NCBI GenBank assembly: GCA_034509925.1
Contig: CM067530.1
Span: forward strand, 1,534,001 to 1,598,000
Direction: 5' to 3'
DNA from: Hirudinaria manillensis
Lineage: Eukaryota > Annelida > Clitellata > Hirudinida > Hirudinidae
Length of the DNA stretch: 64,000 nt
Position 1 is the first letter of the stretch, and each line of letters starts with the position of its first letter. Shown here piece after piece: positions 11,501 to 25,000 of the stretch. The translations under genes and the position numbers were made by a program. The notes below the pieces were generated by a model that worked only from the letters and a program-made list of their open reading frames with translations, ran no database searches and was not told the origin of the DNA.

Positions 11501-13867
11501 GAGGACTGTTTAAAAAGTGGCAAATCAGTTGGATAAATGAGGAAAATATTGCCGAAGAAAGTTTGGAAAACAATTTTGCTTTGTCAGGCAACCTACAGAT
11601 CACCTCAAGTGAAGCATGTAATTCTTATGTGAGCAGAATATTAAAGTACCTTGCATCTCAATACGAACGCTTAAAGGCAGGTCATGTCAAAACCTACCAT
11701 TCGAAATATTTGTTGCACGCGAGAATATGGAATTCAACGGAAGCGAGAATTAACTATTACACAAAAGAGGTTAACGACATTATGCTTTATTTCTTTCAGA
11801 GCAATTATGAAATCCAAATAAAAACTAAATTACAGGTCAACCACCTGGTGATGAAAAAGAAAAGAAGAGTTTACGAAGAGATGGATGACACTTTTAAAAC
11901 TCATTTTGCTGGTGCAACATATCTTCTGGATAGCCCCTGGTTTCTTTTTCTTCAGTATCTCAAGAACTTGACACTCAACGCATCAAAGGACAATGAACTG
12001 CAATTACTTAACGACAGCAATTACAAAACTTTGCGTGACGACTATAAATTTTTCTTTCTCAATAAAGTAAAAGTCTTTGAAATCGCAAGCTACCAGAAGC
12101 GAAAGAACAGATTGCCTAGCAAACAGTGAGTAGCTCGTGGTGCTTAAAGATGCCATCGAAATATTCTGAATGTCTTATTTTGAATAATTACGTTGCATCT
12201 TAAAAATTAAACGTTCGCTTTCAGCCTGTTGAACGGCGAAAGTCTTGAGATTCCAAAATCGTGGAAATTTGTAAGCAATTCAACAAATGCCAAAGACTTC
12301 GTCTGCACGAGCAAAGATGAAGAAAATCTTCTGCTAGCAGAAGAGCACCAAATTGCACATCGTTTTTCTTTCAGCAGTCCATCGAATGCGAGGCTTTCTG
12401 ACGATCAATTTGAGAAATCGCCCGCTTCATCCGATCGCATAAAACTTCTCGATTCTAATTTCGAAATGGATATGGAAGAACTTCTGCTTTCGCTGGAATG
12501 GCAGTTGTTAAAAATTATTCTTTGTTTTATGGACTTTGCACTGATTGTCCATCGACTAACTAAACTTTATCTCGAAATGACCGTCAATTATTTGATCGTG
12601 TCCATACAAGCGAGAGCGGATGATTCGAAAAGATCCTCTCTAGCACGGAACGCGGCCCCGACTACAATTGCCGCAGACTCTGACAACGATGCAGGAAAAT
12701 GTGAAAAATTAATGCACAATCCAGCGGCCACAAACATGCCCCTGAGAATTGATTTTACACTCAGACTACCAACGGAAATAATAAATTTTCAAGTGAGTCG
12801 GAAATTTAAGGAACTCGTGTGGTTCTTCGAAAATGTCACTCCGCCAAACAAAGATGCCATAAACAAAAGCATGATCCTACGATTTCTCCTCCTGCTCGGG
12901 ATGAGAAAGGCTCTATTTTACATCTTCACTCTAGTTGGACTAACATCATTACTGGGTTTCTCATTAACGGTTTTCTTTGAAGAGGAAATCAACAGACAGA
13001 GAGGGACGAGCTCGATTCAGTCGCTTGCGCACCATTCCTTCCAGTGGGACATTATTGCCCGTCTTTTCCGCGACGTTGCGAAAGAAAAATTCCTATCGGA
13101 AGAACAAATTTTAAGAGAAGTCGAGTATTCTTCTTCTGGATTCTCTGCGCAGATGAAGGAGATGAAAATCCTCAGCAGCTTCGTAACGCAATCAGGTGAG
13201 GAGTTGCCGACAGGATTCAGCGATAAGACTATTGAACCGTGCCTTTCTTTTCAGAAGTTTACAACGACCAGCATAAATCACGGTCATGCGAGGAAAATTT
13301 ATGTGCGCAAAGTGGCCTGTCTGAGTATAAAATCTTCAAAGGACTGAATGAATGGGACCTCAATCTGGTCCCGTGCGCACACAGGCAGTTACCTCACATC
13401 GACACTTTCCAAAGTAATTCATTCAATCATTGAATTCTTTGTCAAATGCTTCTAACGACAATCCTGAAGACAATTTTGTTCATTTTTAAGGCACCGGTCA
13501 CATTGCCGAAGAATGCCTCGTGGCCGATATCTTAGAGAAATGTTTCACATTGCTGGGCACATGCTGGCTGCTAATTGTCATCATTTTCGGCATTTACCTC
13601 TCTTCTTGCTCGTTGAAGTGCTTCCTCCGACACAATCATAGAGAAGGTAGGGGTATGAAAGCAAAGGGTGCGTCTCTGATCGAAAGCAGAGTATTTCAAA
13701 ACAACGTAAGATATCAAGAACTTTTGGAAGGAGAGCCCAAACACGAAGGCACTCAGAAAAATAACACGATTTTAACCGTCACCGAATGTACAAATTATAA
13801 GCACCATAAGGCTGTGGACAATCCTTTGTCCAATTCGATGTCGTTATTTTCAGAGACCGACGTCTGA
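5511..13867 (+). CDS. Large multipass membrane protein of unknown family (one gene, or two adjacent genes)
   Basis: Not recognised. The model starts at ATG 5511, which gives a signal peptide (MASVITTLALLYVLETAG). Exons: 5511-5604, 5816-5899, 6155-6196, 6278-6319, 7850-8126, 8290-8436, 8794-9020, 9152-9256, 9408-9565, 9651-9810, 9891-10358, 10419-10544, 10817-12125, 12225-13195, 13255-13413 and 13491-13867; all phases agree and give about 1,581 residues. Residues 1-750 form a cysteine-bearing, beta-strand-rich ectodomain. Hydrophobic segments lie near 753-776, 831-856, 1171-1190, 1309-1331 and 1475-1496, suggesting five membrane passes with two outer loops of 150-310 residues and a cytoplasmic tail of about 85. 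Alternatively, the first six exons end at a stop at 8521 (a 256-residue secreted protein) and a second gene starts at ATG 8717, which also has a signal-like N-terminus, giving 1,378 residues. The weak donors at 8437 (GTCACT) and 9566 (GTTATT) are the least certain junctions. Exons are richer in GC than the introns. Confidence 0.6.
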
Positions 13868-14083
13868 TAAAGCGCGTAATCCCTATTTTTATCGAATTAT
13901 TGGAGTAATAATAATGTTGTTTATTCTATTGAAACATTCACAAATTATGTTCAAAATCGAGTAAATATTTTGGGAAGCAACTGCGAGCATTGAAACTTAG
14001 ATATGGATTTCTCCAGAGTATTTTGCTAATAATCTTCAATAACCTGCAACAATCTTAAATAGCGAACTTAACGTGAAATAACA

Positions 14084-14089
14084 AATAAA
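14084..14089 (+). terminator. Polyadenylation signal for the 5.5-13.9 kb gene
   Basis: AATAAA lies 217 bases after the stop codon at 13867, on the same strand, before any other gene. Confidence 0.5.
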
Positions 14090-14260
14090 GTAACATTTAT
14101 CGACCTTCCAGTTTGTATTTTTATAGACCCAATTGATCCTCTAACGCCTTTCAAACTTTCGTTCGAATGTATTAGAGATGCACTTCTACAGCAGTAACAG
14201 GGAACTTAAATTACAACTTAAATAACTTAACTTTGAGGATCCAGCTAGCTATGCACTTAT

Positions 14261-17200
14261 CTAATCCAAGAGATTTTCAACAGCTTTGGAGAGGCTGGAA
14301 ACCATATTGGAGGTGAGCATGTAGTAATTCATGCTTTCTTCCGGTGTCATGTACGTTCGTTGACTTCTCCTGGACACAACAACAACAAAATTTGGATCAT
14401 TTGCTTTAAATCATTGAGGTCTTGTCTCTGCATTCAGGTTTATTAAATAACATGACCTATTCAGATTACAATTATTTAGCCAATTAGATAAAGCAGAAAA
14501 GAAAAGACTAACTGGTCAGACATTGTTATTTTGCTTTCCAATCTATGGACCAGAGGATGTAAAAGTGTGGAGTCATACATTTTCAAGGGTTGACCAATAA
14601 TTCCGTAGCTGCGAAACATATCAATTAAGCAGGTTAAGGAGTGTAAAGTCAAGAGGCAGATACAATTTCGTTTATTTAGCAGAGATCAATACTGATATAG
14701 TCCTGAAATGATATCATTTAGCTTAACACTTTTTGCCAGATTCCCAGACGTCACGATATATGGCAATACTCTTCATAACTTTAACAAACTGATTATATAA
14801 TAGAATATAAATGTATTTTAAAACACGACTGCACTTCATAGCTTTGTAATTTTTAAAGGTTAAGAACGCTACCCTATACTTTGAAAATTATATAATGCTT
14901 TCGTGAAATAAATAATGCTTTAAAAAATTAAATAAATAAAATTTTGAGGATCAATACTATTGAAAACACACTTGAGGTCATCCGGAAGTGTTACGAAATC
15001 AGTTATGAAAGAGTGGAATTGATATTCAGACTCAAATTCTCTCGGCCTGAATGTAAAAAAGCAACAAGCACACTTATATATACAGTAATAGCTGATAGAT
15101 TAAAAAAAAAACTTGAATAACAGCGACTGTAAAATACTCTTACAATATTTCCAGCAATTAGATATAAAATATTTCAACACCTTAAAACATCTTACCGCTC
15201 CTTAAACTTTTTGAAGTCTCTTTTAGGCACATAAACCTTATCGGACATGAAGCTTCTTAAAATATTGGACCTGCATCTATCCGCAAGTTAAAATTGGTCA
15301 AGCGGCATACATAATATGTATTACATATGTATTTATAGAAAGTAAATTATATAAATTAAATAGTTAGTCTCCTAACCCCTTTATGACTTCAGCATTAAAT
15401 CTGCAAAAAATATCGCATCATTAAATTGTTTGTAAAACAATTTAATTTAATATAATTTAATTGTTTGTAATGCAATTTAAAAGATTGTCCGCACAACTAT
15501 TAAATATGATGTCTTTGCATGCATCACCAACAATACATTAAGCCTTACTTCATATCTTGCTTAATCTCAGCATTGGTAAAGGTTTTTGGTTTATCTTGAA
15601 AAATGTTAAAACTGATGTAGCGAAATCATGAATAACGAATGGCTCAACATCACCAACTTCTGCTTAAGTGAATTCTTCCATTCATAAACAATCTAAATGA
15701 AAATATTTGTATTGTAAAGAATTACTAGTGTTTTGGTTAAAAGTTGAGTAATATGTACCTGCTTAATTCTGTGGAGATTACAGAATGTTCTCTGTGTCCA
15801 AACGTTACCCATATAAACACTCCCAAAAAATTAAAAATATGCTGAAATGTAATGCTGGCGTTGGAAAATAACGAATTGAGATTAAAAATCTGAATGCATA
15901 CCTCCCACACCATAATTTCTTCCTTGACAAATTCCTGAGAAATACTAAAATAAAACGACAAATCTACAGAATATATAACGTCGTATGGAACCGATTCATT
16001 TTTATTTCTTAACTTTAAGTACCCAAATCCTGTAATGAAACAATGAAAAGCAAAGCAAACCTGTGGCATTTACCTCTTCCTTGACGACATTTGCTGAACT
16101 TAAAAAGCAACATTCCATACCAGTATGCTAACAGCTTTTCCGCTTGTACTAAATTGGATTTAATGTGTTCCGCGTTATCGCTACCACGTCTATAATAAGT
16201 TTTAATGAATTGAAGCAAAATATTGGCATCACACTTATATGGTACAGTTATATTCTTAAAGTTTATTTATCAATCATCGCTGCAGGAGATAATCTTAGAA
16301 CGAAAAGAGCTAGCCCTAAGGGTAGAAAAAGAATTAACATGGTCCAAATCTTAACACAAAAAGAAATTAAATCAGAAACTGTGTCTGCATTAATTTATTA
16401 AAGTAACCGAGGTGGTTCAACAACTGATGCAATCTTAAAAAATTTCTTAAATAAATACATAATGCAAAGCAGTTTCTGATATCAATTAATGTTAATAGCA
16501 ATATCAATTAATAAGTATTACAAATTAAAAGCTTATAAATTATTACTAACATTTGGTAGGGATTGTGTCCAGATTCAAGGCGTCTGAGTTCGAAAAACCA
16601 ATGAAAGTAGATCACCATCTTGCACAAGAACAGGTCAAACACATCTTCTCTGTTAGAAAGCAAAACGCATCAGTAACAAGTCAGTGCTTTCTCCGAAACA
16701 ATTCATATGTTCAAGTGTAAAAATTACGTAATTATTAAGTTGAAGAGATTGGAATCCATTCCAACTTTAGCCAATCTGTTCAATGAAACCCCTAAAAAAA
16801 TATCAATTGTGAGACACTTCCAAGTTGGAGCTGATGTTTGTAAATACATTTACCCTTCACATGATAGAGTGACACTTTTTCACCAAAAACCGTACTCCTA
16901 ATAAATAACATTTTCGCAAAAGGTAAATTTGTTTCTGTCTCCATATGATGTATAATCTCACTTGATTTTTTTGGTTATCCTGAAACTGTATAAAGTTAAA
17001 ATAAATCAATTTTGCATTGCTTTTACTAATTCTTAGCTAAATATTCTTTTTCAGATAGTTTTTTTTATATTTTAACAAGTAAAGCTTACTCCAATTTGCT
17101 CTTTTTCTTGTCATTTCTAAGAAAATAAAACCAGACAGCTTAACATAAACACAACTTCCATTTGGAAAAAACAAGACTTACTCAATTCTGCTTTTTCTTC

Positions 17201-17366
17201 CTGCACTGCAAATATAAAAAAAATGAAAATACTTTTTGGTCGCTAAGATTGTTAATAGATATCTAATCTTGTACACTAACAACATGTCGCCTGTGACAGC
17301 ACCGCGATAATTTGAAAAGGAACGCTTCTTTTTGAATGAGTCTCTACTGACAACGCTTTTCATCAA
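14261..17366 (-). CDS. 12-exon gene, possibly PPP1R36-like
   Basis: A chain of short minus-strand exons with matching phases: 17182-17366, 16854-16897, 16728-16791, 16551-16649, 16074-16189, 15902-16029, 15759-15841, 15549-15611, 15196-15270, 14972-15046, 14513-14608 and 14261-14369 (stop TAG). They join to about 378 residues. The product is helical and soluble, with no signal peptide and no clear domain motif. The middle (EDVFDLFLCKMVIYFHWFF, then EKLLAYWYG, then FIWVTFGHRE, then FKERRPREF) resembles, by memory only, the arrangement in protein phosphatase 1 regulatory subunit 36, a testis/cilia-associated protein of similar length. I regard that as a lead, not an identification. The first exon is the least certain, and the 15902-16029 exon may hide a small intron (GTTATA to CAG). 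Confidence 0.6.
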
Positions 17367-18446
17367 ATTTTTACATATTATTTATTTTTAAACTTTGAAT
17401 AACATAAACGTTTAAAATTAACGTTAAAATCTAAATTTATCAACTGTTTTAATTGCTAAAAAATATTTCGTTAACTGAACCGATATCTTACTGGTTCAAT
17501 TTGGAGTTCAAAAGTGAACCGAGAAATTCAAAAGTCCTTGTTCCAACTTGTTAAACACCAGAATTCGTTTCTTTTTTGTCAGAAGCAATAATTTGTTTGC
17601 TTATATTATCAGTTTATTATCATCAAATCACATTAGAAGAATTAACCATTCAGAAACAGTTAAAGTTAAGTTAGAAAGGTTACAAGAGAAAGTTCTGAAG
17701 TTGACTGACATTTCTCAATTTGTTATTTATTAGTCAATTTATTAGTTATTTATTCGTCAATTACTTCTCAAAACCTTCTTTTTCAAAATATGAAATGTCA
17801 CCAATATTTAATATACATCAAAATATCCGACATTCACGACGTCATCTGCCATGGCACTCTTGTGCCTCGCTTGAGGTAGGAAATAAGCAAACCCAATCGT
17901 TTGAAATATTTGCAGTTATTATTAAATATTCACTTTATTCGAGCACGAGATCTAATTTAATTTGTAAATTACGTTTTATATCAAATATATGAAATGCTTT
18001 AATTACATTAAATGCTTTGTCCAAGATTTTAATCAGATGGCCACTTGTTAAGTCGAACTTCATGATGCTATTTGATGACTTGAACAATTTCTCGTCTTAG
18101 TTTGAACAATAACAATAAAAGTTTTTTATGATAATTTGTTTTATTAATTAGAAGTTAATTTTAAGTTAAACATTGGCAAAATTCATTGCAGATTAAGGAA
18201 TGCTTTATTAACCAAATATTGGAACAAGTAACATGATGTGCCCTTACCAATGAATTTGACAAACATTGGAAATTCTAATTCTAATAGTTCAAATAGCATT
18301 CTTTCTAAGAGCATTTTTCAAACAAAAATACAAAAAAATGCAGATAGTAGGAATGGCTTAAACAAATATTATCGTCATATTAAGCTGATATTAATATGGA
18401 GCATTAATGGAGCCAGGTGGAGAAATTTTCTCGTCTCCAAATTTGT

Positions 18447-21400
18447 TTAAGCCAGGGTCTTCTGGATGTGGGAAGCACGATCCTGTGAATGAAACATTAA
18501 ATTGAATTATAAATAAATAGACGTCAGTGCTTTGAAAAGTCCTGAGATAAGGCAATGTAGTGTACCTGTCCGGATGTGTTGAAGAGCTGAGTGGTGATGT
18601 TCTGGCCAGTTCCCCAGTCGAGAATATCAACCTCGACATCGGAAGCTGTGGCATTGCTTGGCTTGGCTCCCTTCACCCACAACTAGATGGAACGAAAGAA
18701 AAATAATTTGTTTAAAATTAGATAAAAACTTTCTTTGGAATGAAACTATACTGTAGAATATATGTAATGTGTAAAGTTACTAGAATATGAACTGAAATCA
18801 TAGACAACCTTGATCTTCATGTGTGGGTCAATGCCGGCATCAGCCTTGAAGGTATAAACTGGAACATCCTTTCCATCGACCTTCCTTCTCAGGGTGAATC
18901 CGCCGAGTTCCTCCCTCTGTGGCGAGTTAAAATATTCAAAATAATTAATCAATTGATCATAATCTATATAATATTACATTGAATTGCTAAATACTGATTA
19001 AACGATGTCCGTACCCTCTTGCCGGTGTTTTCGAGAATGATGAATTTGCCATCTGGGGAGCATTCAGAAATGGAGACCGGTCCTCTGGCGTTCCTCTGGT
19101 AGCTGGTTCTACCACCGACGAGGGATGATGAGCCGTTTGAGGTGATCTTTCTCGAAAGGGATGTGGCTGTAAAATTCAAATAAAATGGTAAACTTAAATT
19201 TTCCAGCTCTTTAAGCTATAACTCATGTTTTTAGCTTTAAAAGCATCCACAGATTAAGAAAACCAGTAAACTCACAGCTGCTGAATCCAGTGGCAGATCC
19301 GTTGTATCCTTCTCCGTAGATACCGTCAGCGTAGGCTGAAGCGGCAGAGGCGGTAGCGCTGGCGTAGGCGTCAAACATGCTGTCGACGACTTGTTTAAGT
19401 CCGTCTCCATCCTGTTCACCCTCCAAGAGTTTCTTGTAGGTGGCGATTTCCTTTTCCAGGCTGAGCTTGGCATCCAGGAGTGCTTCCAGTTCCTTGGTGA
19501 TGGCGTCCATCTCTGCCTTCATGGTGACGATGTCGTTCTTTGTAGCTTCGAGGTCCTTCATGACTTCGATCTCTCTATCTTCCATTTCGTGTCTCAGCTC
19601 CTCCATTTCTCTCATAATCATATCGTTCTGCAAAATCGAAAATTGAGCATGTTAAGATTTATTAAACAACCAGACTAAAGAATTGCTTAACAGATTGAAA
19701 ATTAATTGCTTTAAATAACATAAAGATTCTTACTCTGCCTTCGAACTCCAAGACCTTGGTTCTGATTTCGTTGGTCTGCATCCTAATGCGGACAGATTCT
19801 TCTTTGCTTGTGGAAACAACGGCTGGTCTTGGCAGGTTGAGGGATTGTACCTGGAAACCAATTTAAAACAATTTAATGCAACTTATTTTTTATTTAGAAA
19901 TTTTGATTTCTAGAAATTCCTAAGTAAATTAATCGAAAGATTATCATTATACAGATTCAAGATTTCCAATTCCATATCAATTAATCAACAAACAAACAAT
20001 CAAACAATGGTTTACCTGCATGCTGTAGTTGAGGCTCATTTCGTTCTGGAGTTCGTCGATCTTCTCACCGTAATGCTCCTGGAGTTTCTTGAGTTCCATG
20101 CTCATCTCGCTCTTCCAGTATTCTCTGTTGCTTGCGGTGCTGTCGAAGTAAGCCTTAGCGGCCAACTCGCGAAGCTCCTGGAATGAATAATTATTTACTT
20201 CTTATTATTAATTCTACCGATTATTTGATTTATCTAGGTTTTTAAGTAACTGGTAAATTTATGGAGAGAGTTTTTCACGTTACGAACCTGCTCGTGCAAC
20301 TCCTTGATGAAGGCCAATTCTTCTTCAAGAGCCAGTCTTTTGGCTTCGGCGGCATCGTGTTCAGCAGCCTGGGCATCGAAGTCCTAGGGAAAAACATCCA
20401 TGAATTAAAAATTCGCAATTTGAAGTTAAAGTTTTCCTGTGAAATACAAGAATGTCTTCACTTACGGTTCTGGCCCTGTTGAGGTTCTCTTGGAGTTTGC
20501 TGATGATGGCTTTGTGGTATCTCTTGTCACCATCGAGGAGGTCACTGCGCAGACGCAGAAGGTGAACTTCGGATTCGATTTCAGCGATCTGTTGGATCTG
20601 CTTCTCGAGTTTGTCTCTGCTCTCGTCGACGGCAGCGTTGGCTTCGTCGAGTCTTTAGGACGAATGAATGGTGTTCAGTTATTAAGTGGCGTTGAAAGAG
20701 ATATCGTCATCGTAGTCGTCGTCATCGTTATAAAATCCATTTAGTTGCAAACTAGAATGTAGCATCCATTAATAATGTCATATTTCTCTCTCTCTTTCAT
20801 CATCATAATCTCTCGAGAGGAAATTCTCCTCTAAAAGGCGTCGTACAACATTCAGCTCGGTTGCAAAGCCTGCACTTATCGATTTTTCTTGCTTCACATG
20901 AGCAACGAATGCTATCAGCCAGTCCCAAAAATTAGGACAACCCTTTCGTTCGTATAATTTTCAGCATCGCAATCCGCTTAGAAATTTCAAATCGACTCAC
21001 TTTCTCCTCAAGTCATCGATCTTCTCTTCCATGGATGCAACCTGGATCTGGAGCTTCTGTGTGTCCTTTTCGCAGTCATCGAGCAGTCTCTTGACCTAAA
21101 GACGATGGGTATAAGACGACCGTGAAAAAGCAGTTCAATAATGCGCATCGATTGGGTAAATATTGTTAAAATTTCGCGCTAAAAACCGTATGGTAACTTT
21201 CCAATTAGACAAACGTCAAAAACGTCAAAAACAGGCAAACGATTAATTGCCACGAATTAGTTGGAAACTTATCCACCTGGTCGAGATCTGTCTGGTACAT
21301 GGTCTTGATGACTGTGGTTTGCTTTCCCCATCTGGATTTCAGGGTGTCCAATTCATCGGACAACTTTTTGTTTTGGGCCTCCAAGAAACGAACCTTCTCG

Positions 21401-21821
21401 ATGTAACCTGAGATGATTGAAATGTTGATTGATTTCGTTATTGATTGATTAAGTGAAGAATGCTATTGCATTAAGAGTTGACTTAATTTAATTAGATGAA
21501 ACTTAGAAGCATTAAAAATTGCAGAATTATTTACTAATGAATAAAACATTCAACTTCACAAATGATAAATTTACCTGCAAAGCGTTCGTTGAGGTCCTGC
21601 ATTTCTCTCTTCTCGCTCTTCCTCTGATCAGTGACAGAGGTTGCAGCGCCTCCAGCAACTCCACCGGCTCCGTAGACATTTCCGACGGACCTCGTCACAA
21701 CGGACCTGGAAGATACGTTGGTGAAGCCTCCTGGGATTGACCTCTGGATGAGCAGGTTCCTTGGCTGGATGCTGGGACGCACGTTCCTCTCGATTTCGGA
21801 GACGAAGCTTAAAGATTCCAT
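18447..21821 (-). CDS. Cytoplasmic intermediate filament protein with lamin tail domain
   Basis: Twelve exons with agreeing phases (21575-21821, 21277-21407, 21001-21095, 20466-20652, 20288-20383, 20016-20177, 19734-19850, 19276-19627, 19015-19166, 18809-18916, 18566-18682, 18447-18482) give 599 residues. A Ser/Arg/Gly-rich head (about 1-75) is followed by the coil 1A signature (NERFAGYIEKVRFLEAQN), a long coil 1B, coil 2 and the rod-end motif EIATYKKLLEGE. A Gly/Ala-rich linker leads to an Ig-fold lamin tail domain, with a TFKADAGIDPHMKIKLWVKG core. Counting between the matching points of coil 1B and vimentin gives 42 extra residues, as in lamins and protostome filaments. The protein should assemble into cytoplasmic filaments in epithelia or neurons. 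There is no nuclear-lamin CaaX box: the protein ends in KTLA. Confidence 0.95.
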
Positions 21822-21863
21822 TCTATGTTAGTCGTTGACTTCTCGGATGCAAAACTCCTGATC

Positions 21864-22000
21864 CTACAAGGAAGAGTCGAATCAGTAAATCCGATCGGAA
21901 AATTGAGGAAATTATTAAAAGCTATCGATATCGCTCTTATAGCTATCTAGTCAGCAAGTTAGAGCTCGCTTCTCGAGTTATTGCTAGACATCAGACTTTA
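21864..22000 (-). other. 5' UTR intron of the intermediate filament gene
   Basis: On the minus strand the leader reads GCACAG then GTAAAG at 22000-22001, and an acceptor TTGTAG ends at 21864, so the ATG lies in the second exon. Confidence 0.6.
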
Positions 22001-22044
22001 CCTGTGCAAAACAAGACTTAGCGGTAACTACTCGCACCTGCTGG

Positions 22045-22052
22045 CTTTTATA
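22045..22052 (-). promoter_or_regulatory. TATA box of the intermediate filament gene
   Basis: TATAAAAG on the minus strand, preceded by an inverted CCAAT-type ACCAAT element. It sits about 40 bases upstream of the 5' UTR donor, so transcription would begin near 22015-22020. Confidence 0.65.
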
Positions 22053-25000
22053 TTGGTTCGTTCAATATCATGGTAGACGCGCTTTCGCATACCAATGCAG
22101 GCTGCTTGCTGTCCCACGCGTGGTGCCTGAATTGGTGCTGCTCCGATGAACGCTGGCCTCCATACGATGCCGCGATGAAATCACTAGAGCGTGACTTCTA
22201 TGCTCATGTATGGTCGCAGAGCAACGAAGCGTAGGCATTTCTTGTATTATTTCTATTCGGTCTGCATTTAGGAAATGTCGTAGGGCTGAGACAATGGTCT
22301 GAGTGAGACTCAGTGAGATTCAATTAACGAAATCTTTGTGTGGGTCTGACGATCGAATGCAATACAGAATTGTGAGGCATCTGCAAGATTCGATGGCACG
22401 TTTTGGAGCAAGTGTTCCGTGCACGCGAGGAATTTTATTAAGTGCTGTCCTCTCTTAGTTTCAAGAAATCATTCGAATTGAAAGAAATTTGTTGTTTTTG
22501 ATTTAAATGTGAAATGCTTCTTAAATAAGAAAGAATTGGTTCTGAGTTGTTCAAAGCATGCTCCAAAACAAGGCTATGGAATCTTGTGGATTTCCAAAAT
22601 GCAAAGTTTTGCATGACTATATTTTGGTTTTGTCTGCAACCATAATGATTCAGATAATAAATTGAAATAATTGTGGCACTGTGACCATTGTAATGAAATT
22701 GTAAACGATTTTATTCATGAATTCTAAAGCTAACGCTTGCACGAGATTTTTGCTTTTTAAATAATAACTTCCTAGAATATTTGCATCAGTGGAAGTTGAT
22801 AATTGTATGCATTCTTAATTTTACGTTTAATTTTTATGTTTTATACCTTTATTATGCAGAAATTTACTCACGACATCTGCAAAACATGAGTTGAATGAGT
22901 TATGACTGGCAGACATGTTTTTAAATGCCCTGTGCTTCCACAAGCTTTCGATAGAAAGGTTCGAGTGTTAATTCAACCGTGAACAATTGTTGCCAGTCGG
23001 TTGTTGCTGTTGTTGTTGGAAGATTCTGTTGAGTTTCCGACATGTCGGCTTCGCAGCCAAATTGCCACAAAGTTGGAATAGTTCGTTGCGGATGATTTTG
23101 TTAAAATTTATCTCAATTATCTGATGAGAATTGATTCACAAGTACCAGAAATAGCATCACTTGTTCGAATCACTCAAGTGGAACGACAAATATTCACTTG
23201 CGACCCACGCGTTCCTTAGTAATGAATGCCACGATTCTTCTGATGTTTGCATTTTCTTTTGGTGTCGCCTGAGAAGGAGACTAGACAGTTATATGGAAGT
23301 TGTTGTTGTTGTTCTTGTTGTTGCTGCTGTTGTTGTTGACAACAATTCGACAACAATTATTGTTGCATGATGTTTGCAACGAACCAAACAAACTGCAATT
23401 TTTACCGGAAACCTATGACCTAAACCAGGAGCACCAACAATCTTGTTTTAAAAAAATTATTCAAATCAATTTTATTTTATTGATTTATTTATTTATTTAT
23501 TAAATAGTCACTTATTTGTTTTAGCAAAATGTGTAAACTGATCAGGTATTAATGAACATTATGTCAGTTTAAGTTTTTACTCGCACACCTTGAATAACAA
23601 ACTTGGAATTCACCTGTGGAACATTTTTGAATTTTGTCCATTTCTGTTTCATTTTTAATTGATTTAAGTGATTTTTACCCAATATAAGTTTTGTAATTTT
23701 ACGATTTGTTTCATCCTCAAAATGTTCAAAATCAGTTTAAAATGATATTTAATATCATATATAATATCGATTACTAATTCAGTAATACTTCTAAAAATAG
23801 AAATAAACTCTTGCAAAAAATAGTTGTTTAATATTCCTTAGAATTTCTTTACAGTTCTTACGCTTAAGTCTGCAGAAAGAACGCAAGTGTTTTTAATTAA
23901 CATCGACTTTTGTGACTGACGATTGGTCGAAAGACATATCGGTCAACATACAAAAGGAATCAGACAAAATGAGCCTTTGTTCAATACGCAAGAGATTGTC
24001 ATTAAACTCTATTTAATTTAATGAACCTCCGTAATGAATCGAATAGAGAGAGGTATTGATTAAATCGGCTTGGTTGACACTTAGTAATCTGGAATTGTAA
24101 ATATTAATTAAATAAACTTTTAAAAACATTTGCTTCAACAAAGAAACTATTAAATGTGATTAGAATTCTAATTGGACTCCAAAATACAACAGCGCTCTTA
24201 GGAGTGAAATAAAATTATTGGCAATTTAGGACAAATTTATATTAAATTCTCCAGTGTCCAATGAACAATGGTTCGCAGCAACTCAAGTTTCTTGTGACGA
24301 AAGTTACTAACTTCGTGGCATGTTTTAGTAACGAGTATCTGTAATGAGTTAAGAATAATGGAGCTGAAGTAACTAAGATTTTGAAGTGCTTAGATTCTAC
24401 ATAAGTTCTACATAGAATCGACTTTATTATTAAGCACCAGACGTGATTTGCAATCTTTTGTAACTGTAGTTTGATTGTTGAAAGACTGCCTTCAATGGCT
24501 AGTCGAATTTTTACATCCATAAAGGACAAATGAAGCCGAAAGATTTCCGAAAGAAAACTTCTTTTGAAATGCAGCATACATTGCAAAGTGTGATCTCTTA
24601 TTAGGCTTTTAAGCTTTAGCTTTATTTGTTAAAAATAGTGTGTTTTATACAATAAACGTGTTTCACCTGTCCTATTTGTAAAACTGCATAAAACATCTTT
24701 ATGTATTTGACTTTCACCGTTTCAAATATAAAAATAAAATATATTTGAACCGGATTTCATCATTTTTATTAACAAGCATTACGAATATTATCAGACGATA
24801 CATGTTTTTAATTGAATATACGTGATATCGCATCCTTATAACGATTTTTGTTATTTTGAAGTTTACCTTAGAACAATTGTAATTGTAACAAGTTGCTGTG
24901 ACATAGTAGCTATACATTGTAAATAGCTGTTTAATTTTTTGGGTAACTGTAACTATCTTTTTTTTTTTGAGTAACTTTACCATCAATGCCGATGGAAAGA

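Noticed and set aside
19391-19678. Plus-strand frames opposite the intermediate filament rod
   Set aside because: Antisense shadows of coiled-coil codons in the minus-strand gene.
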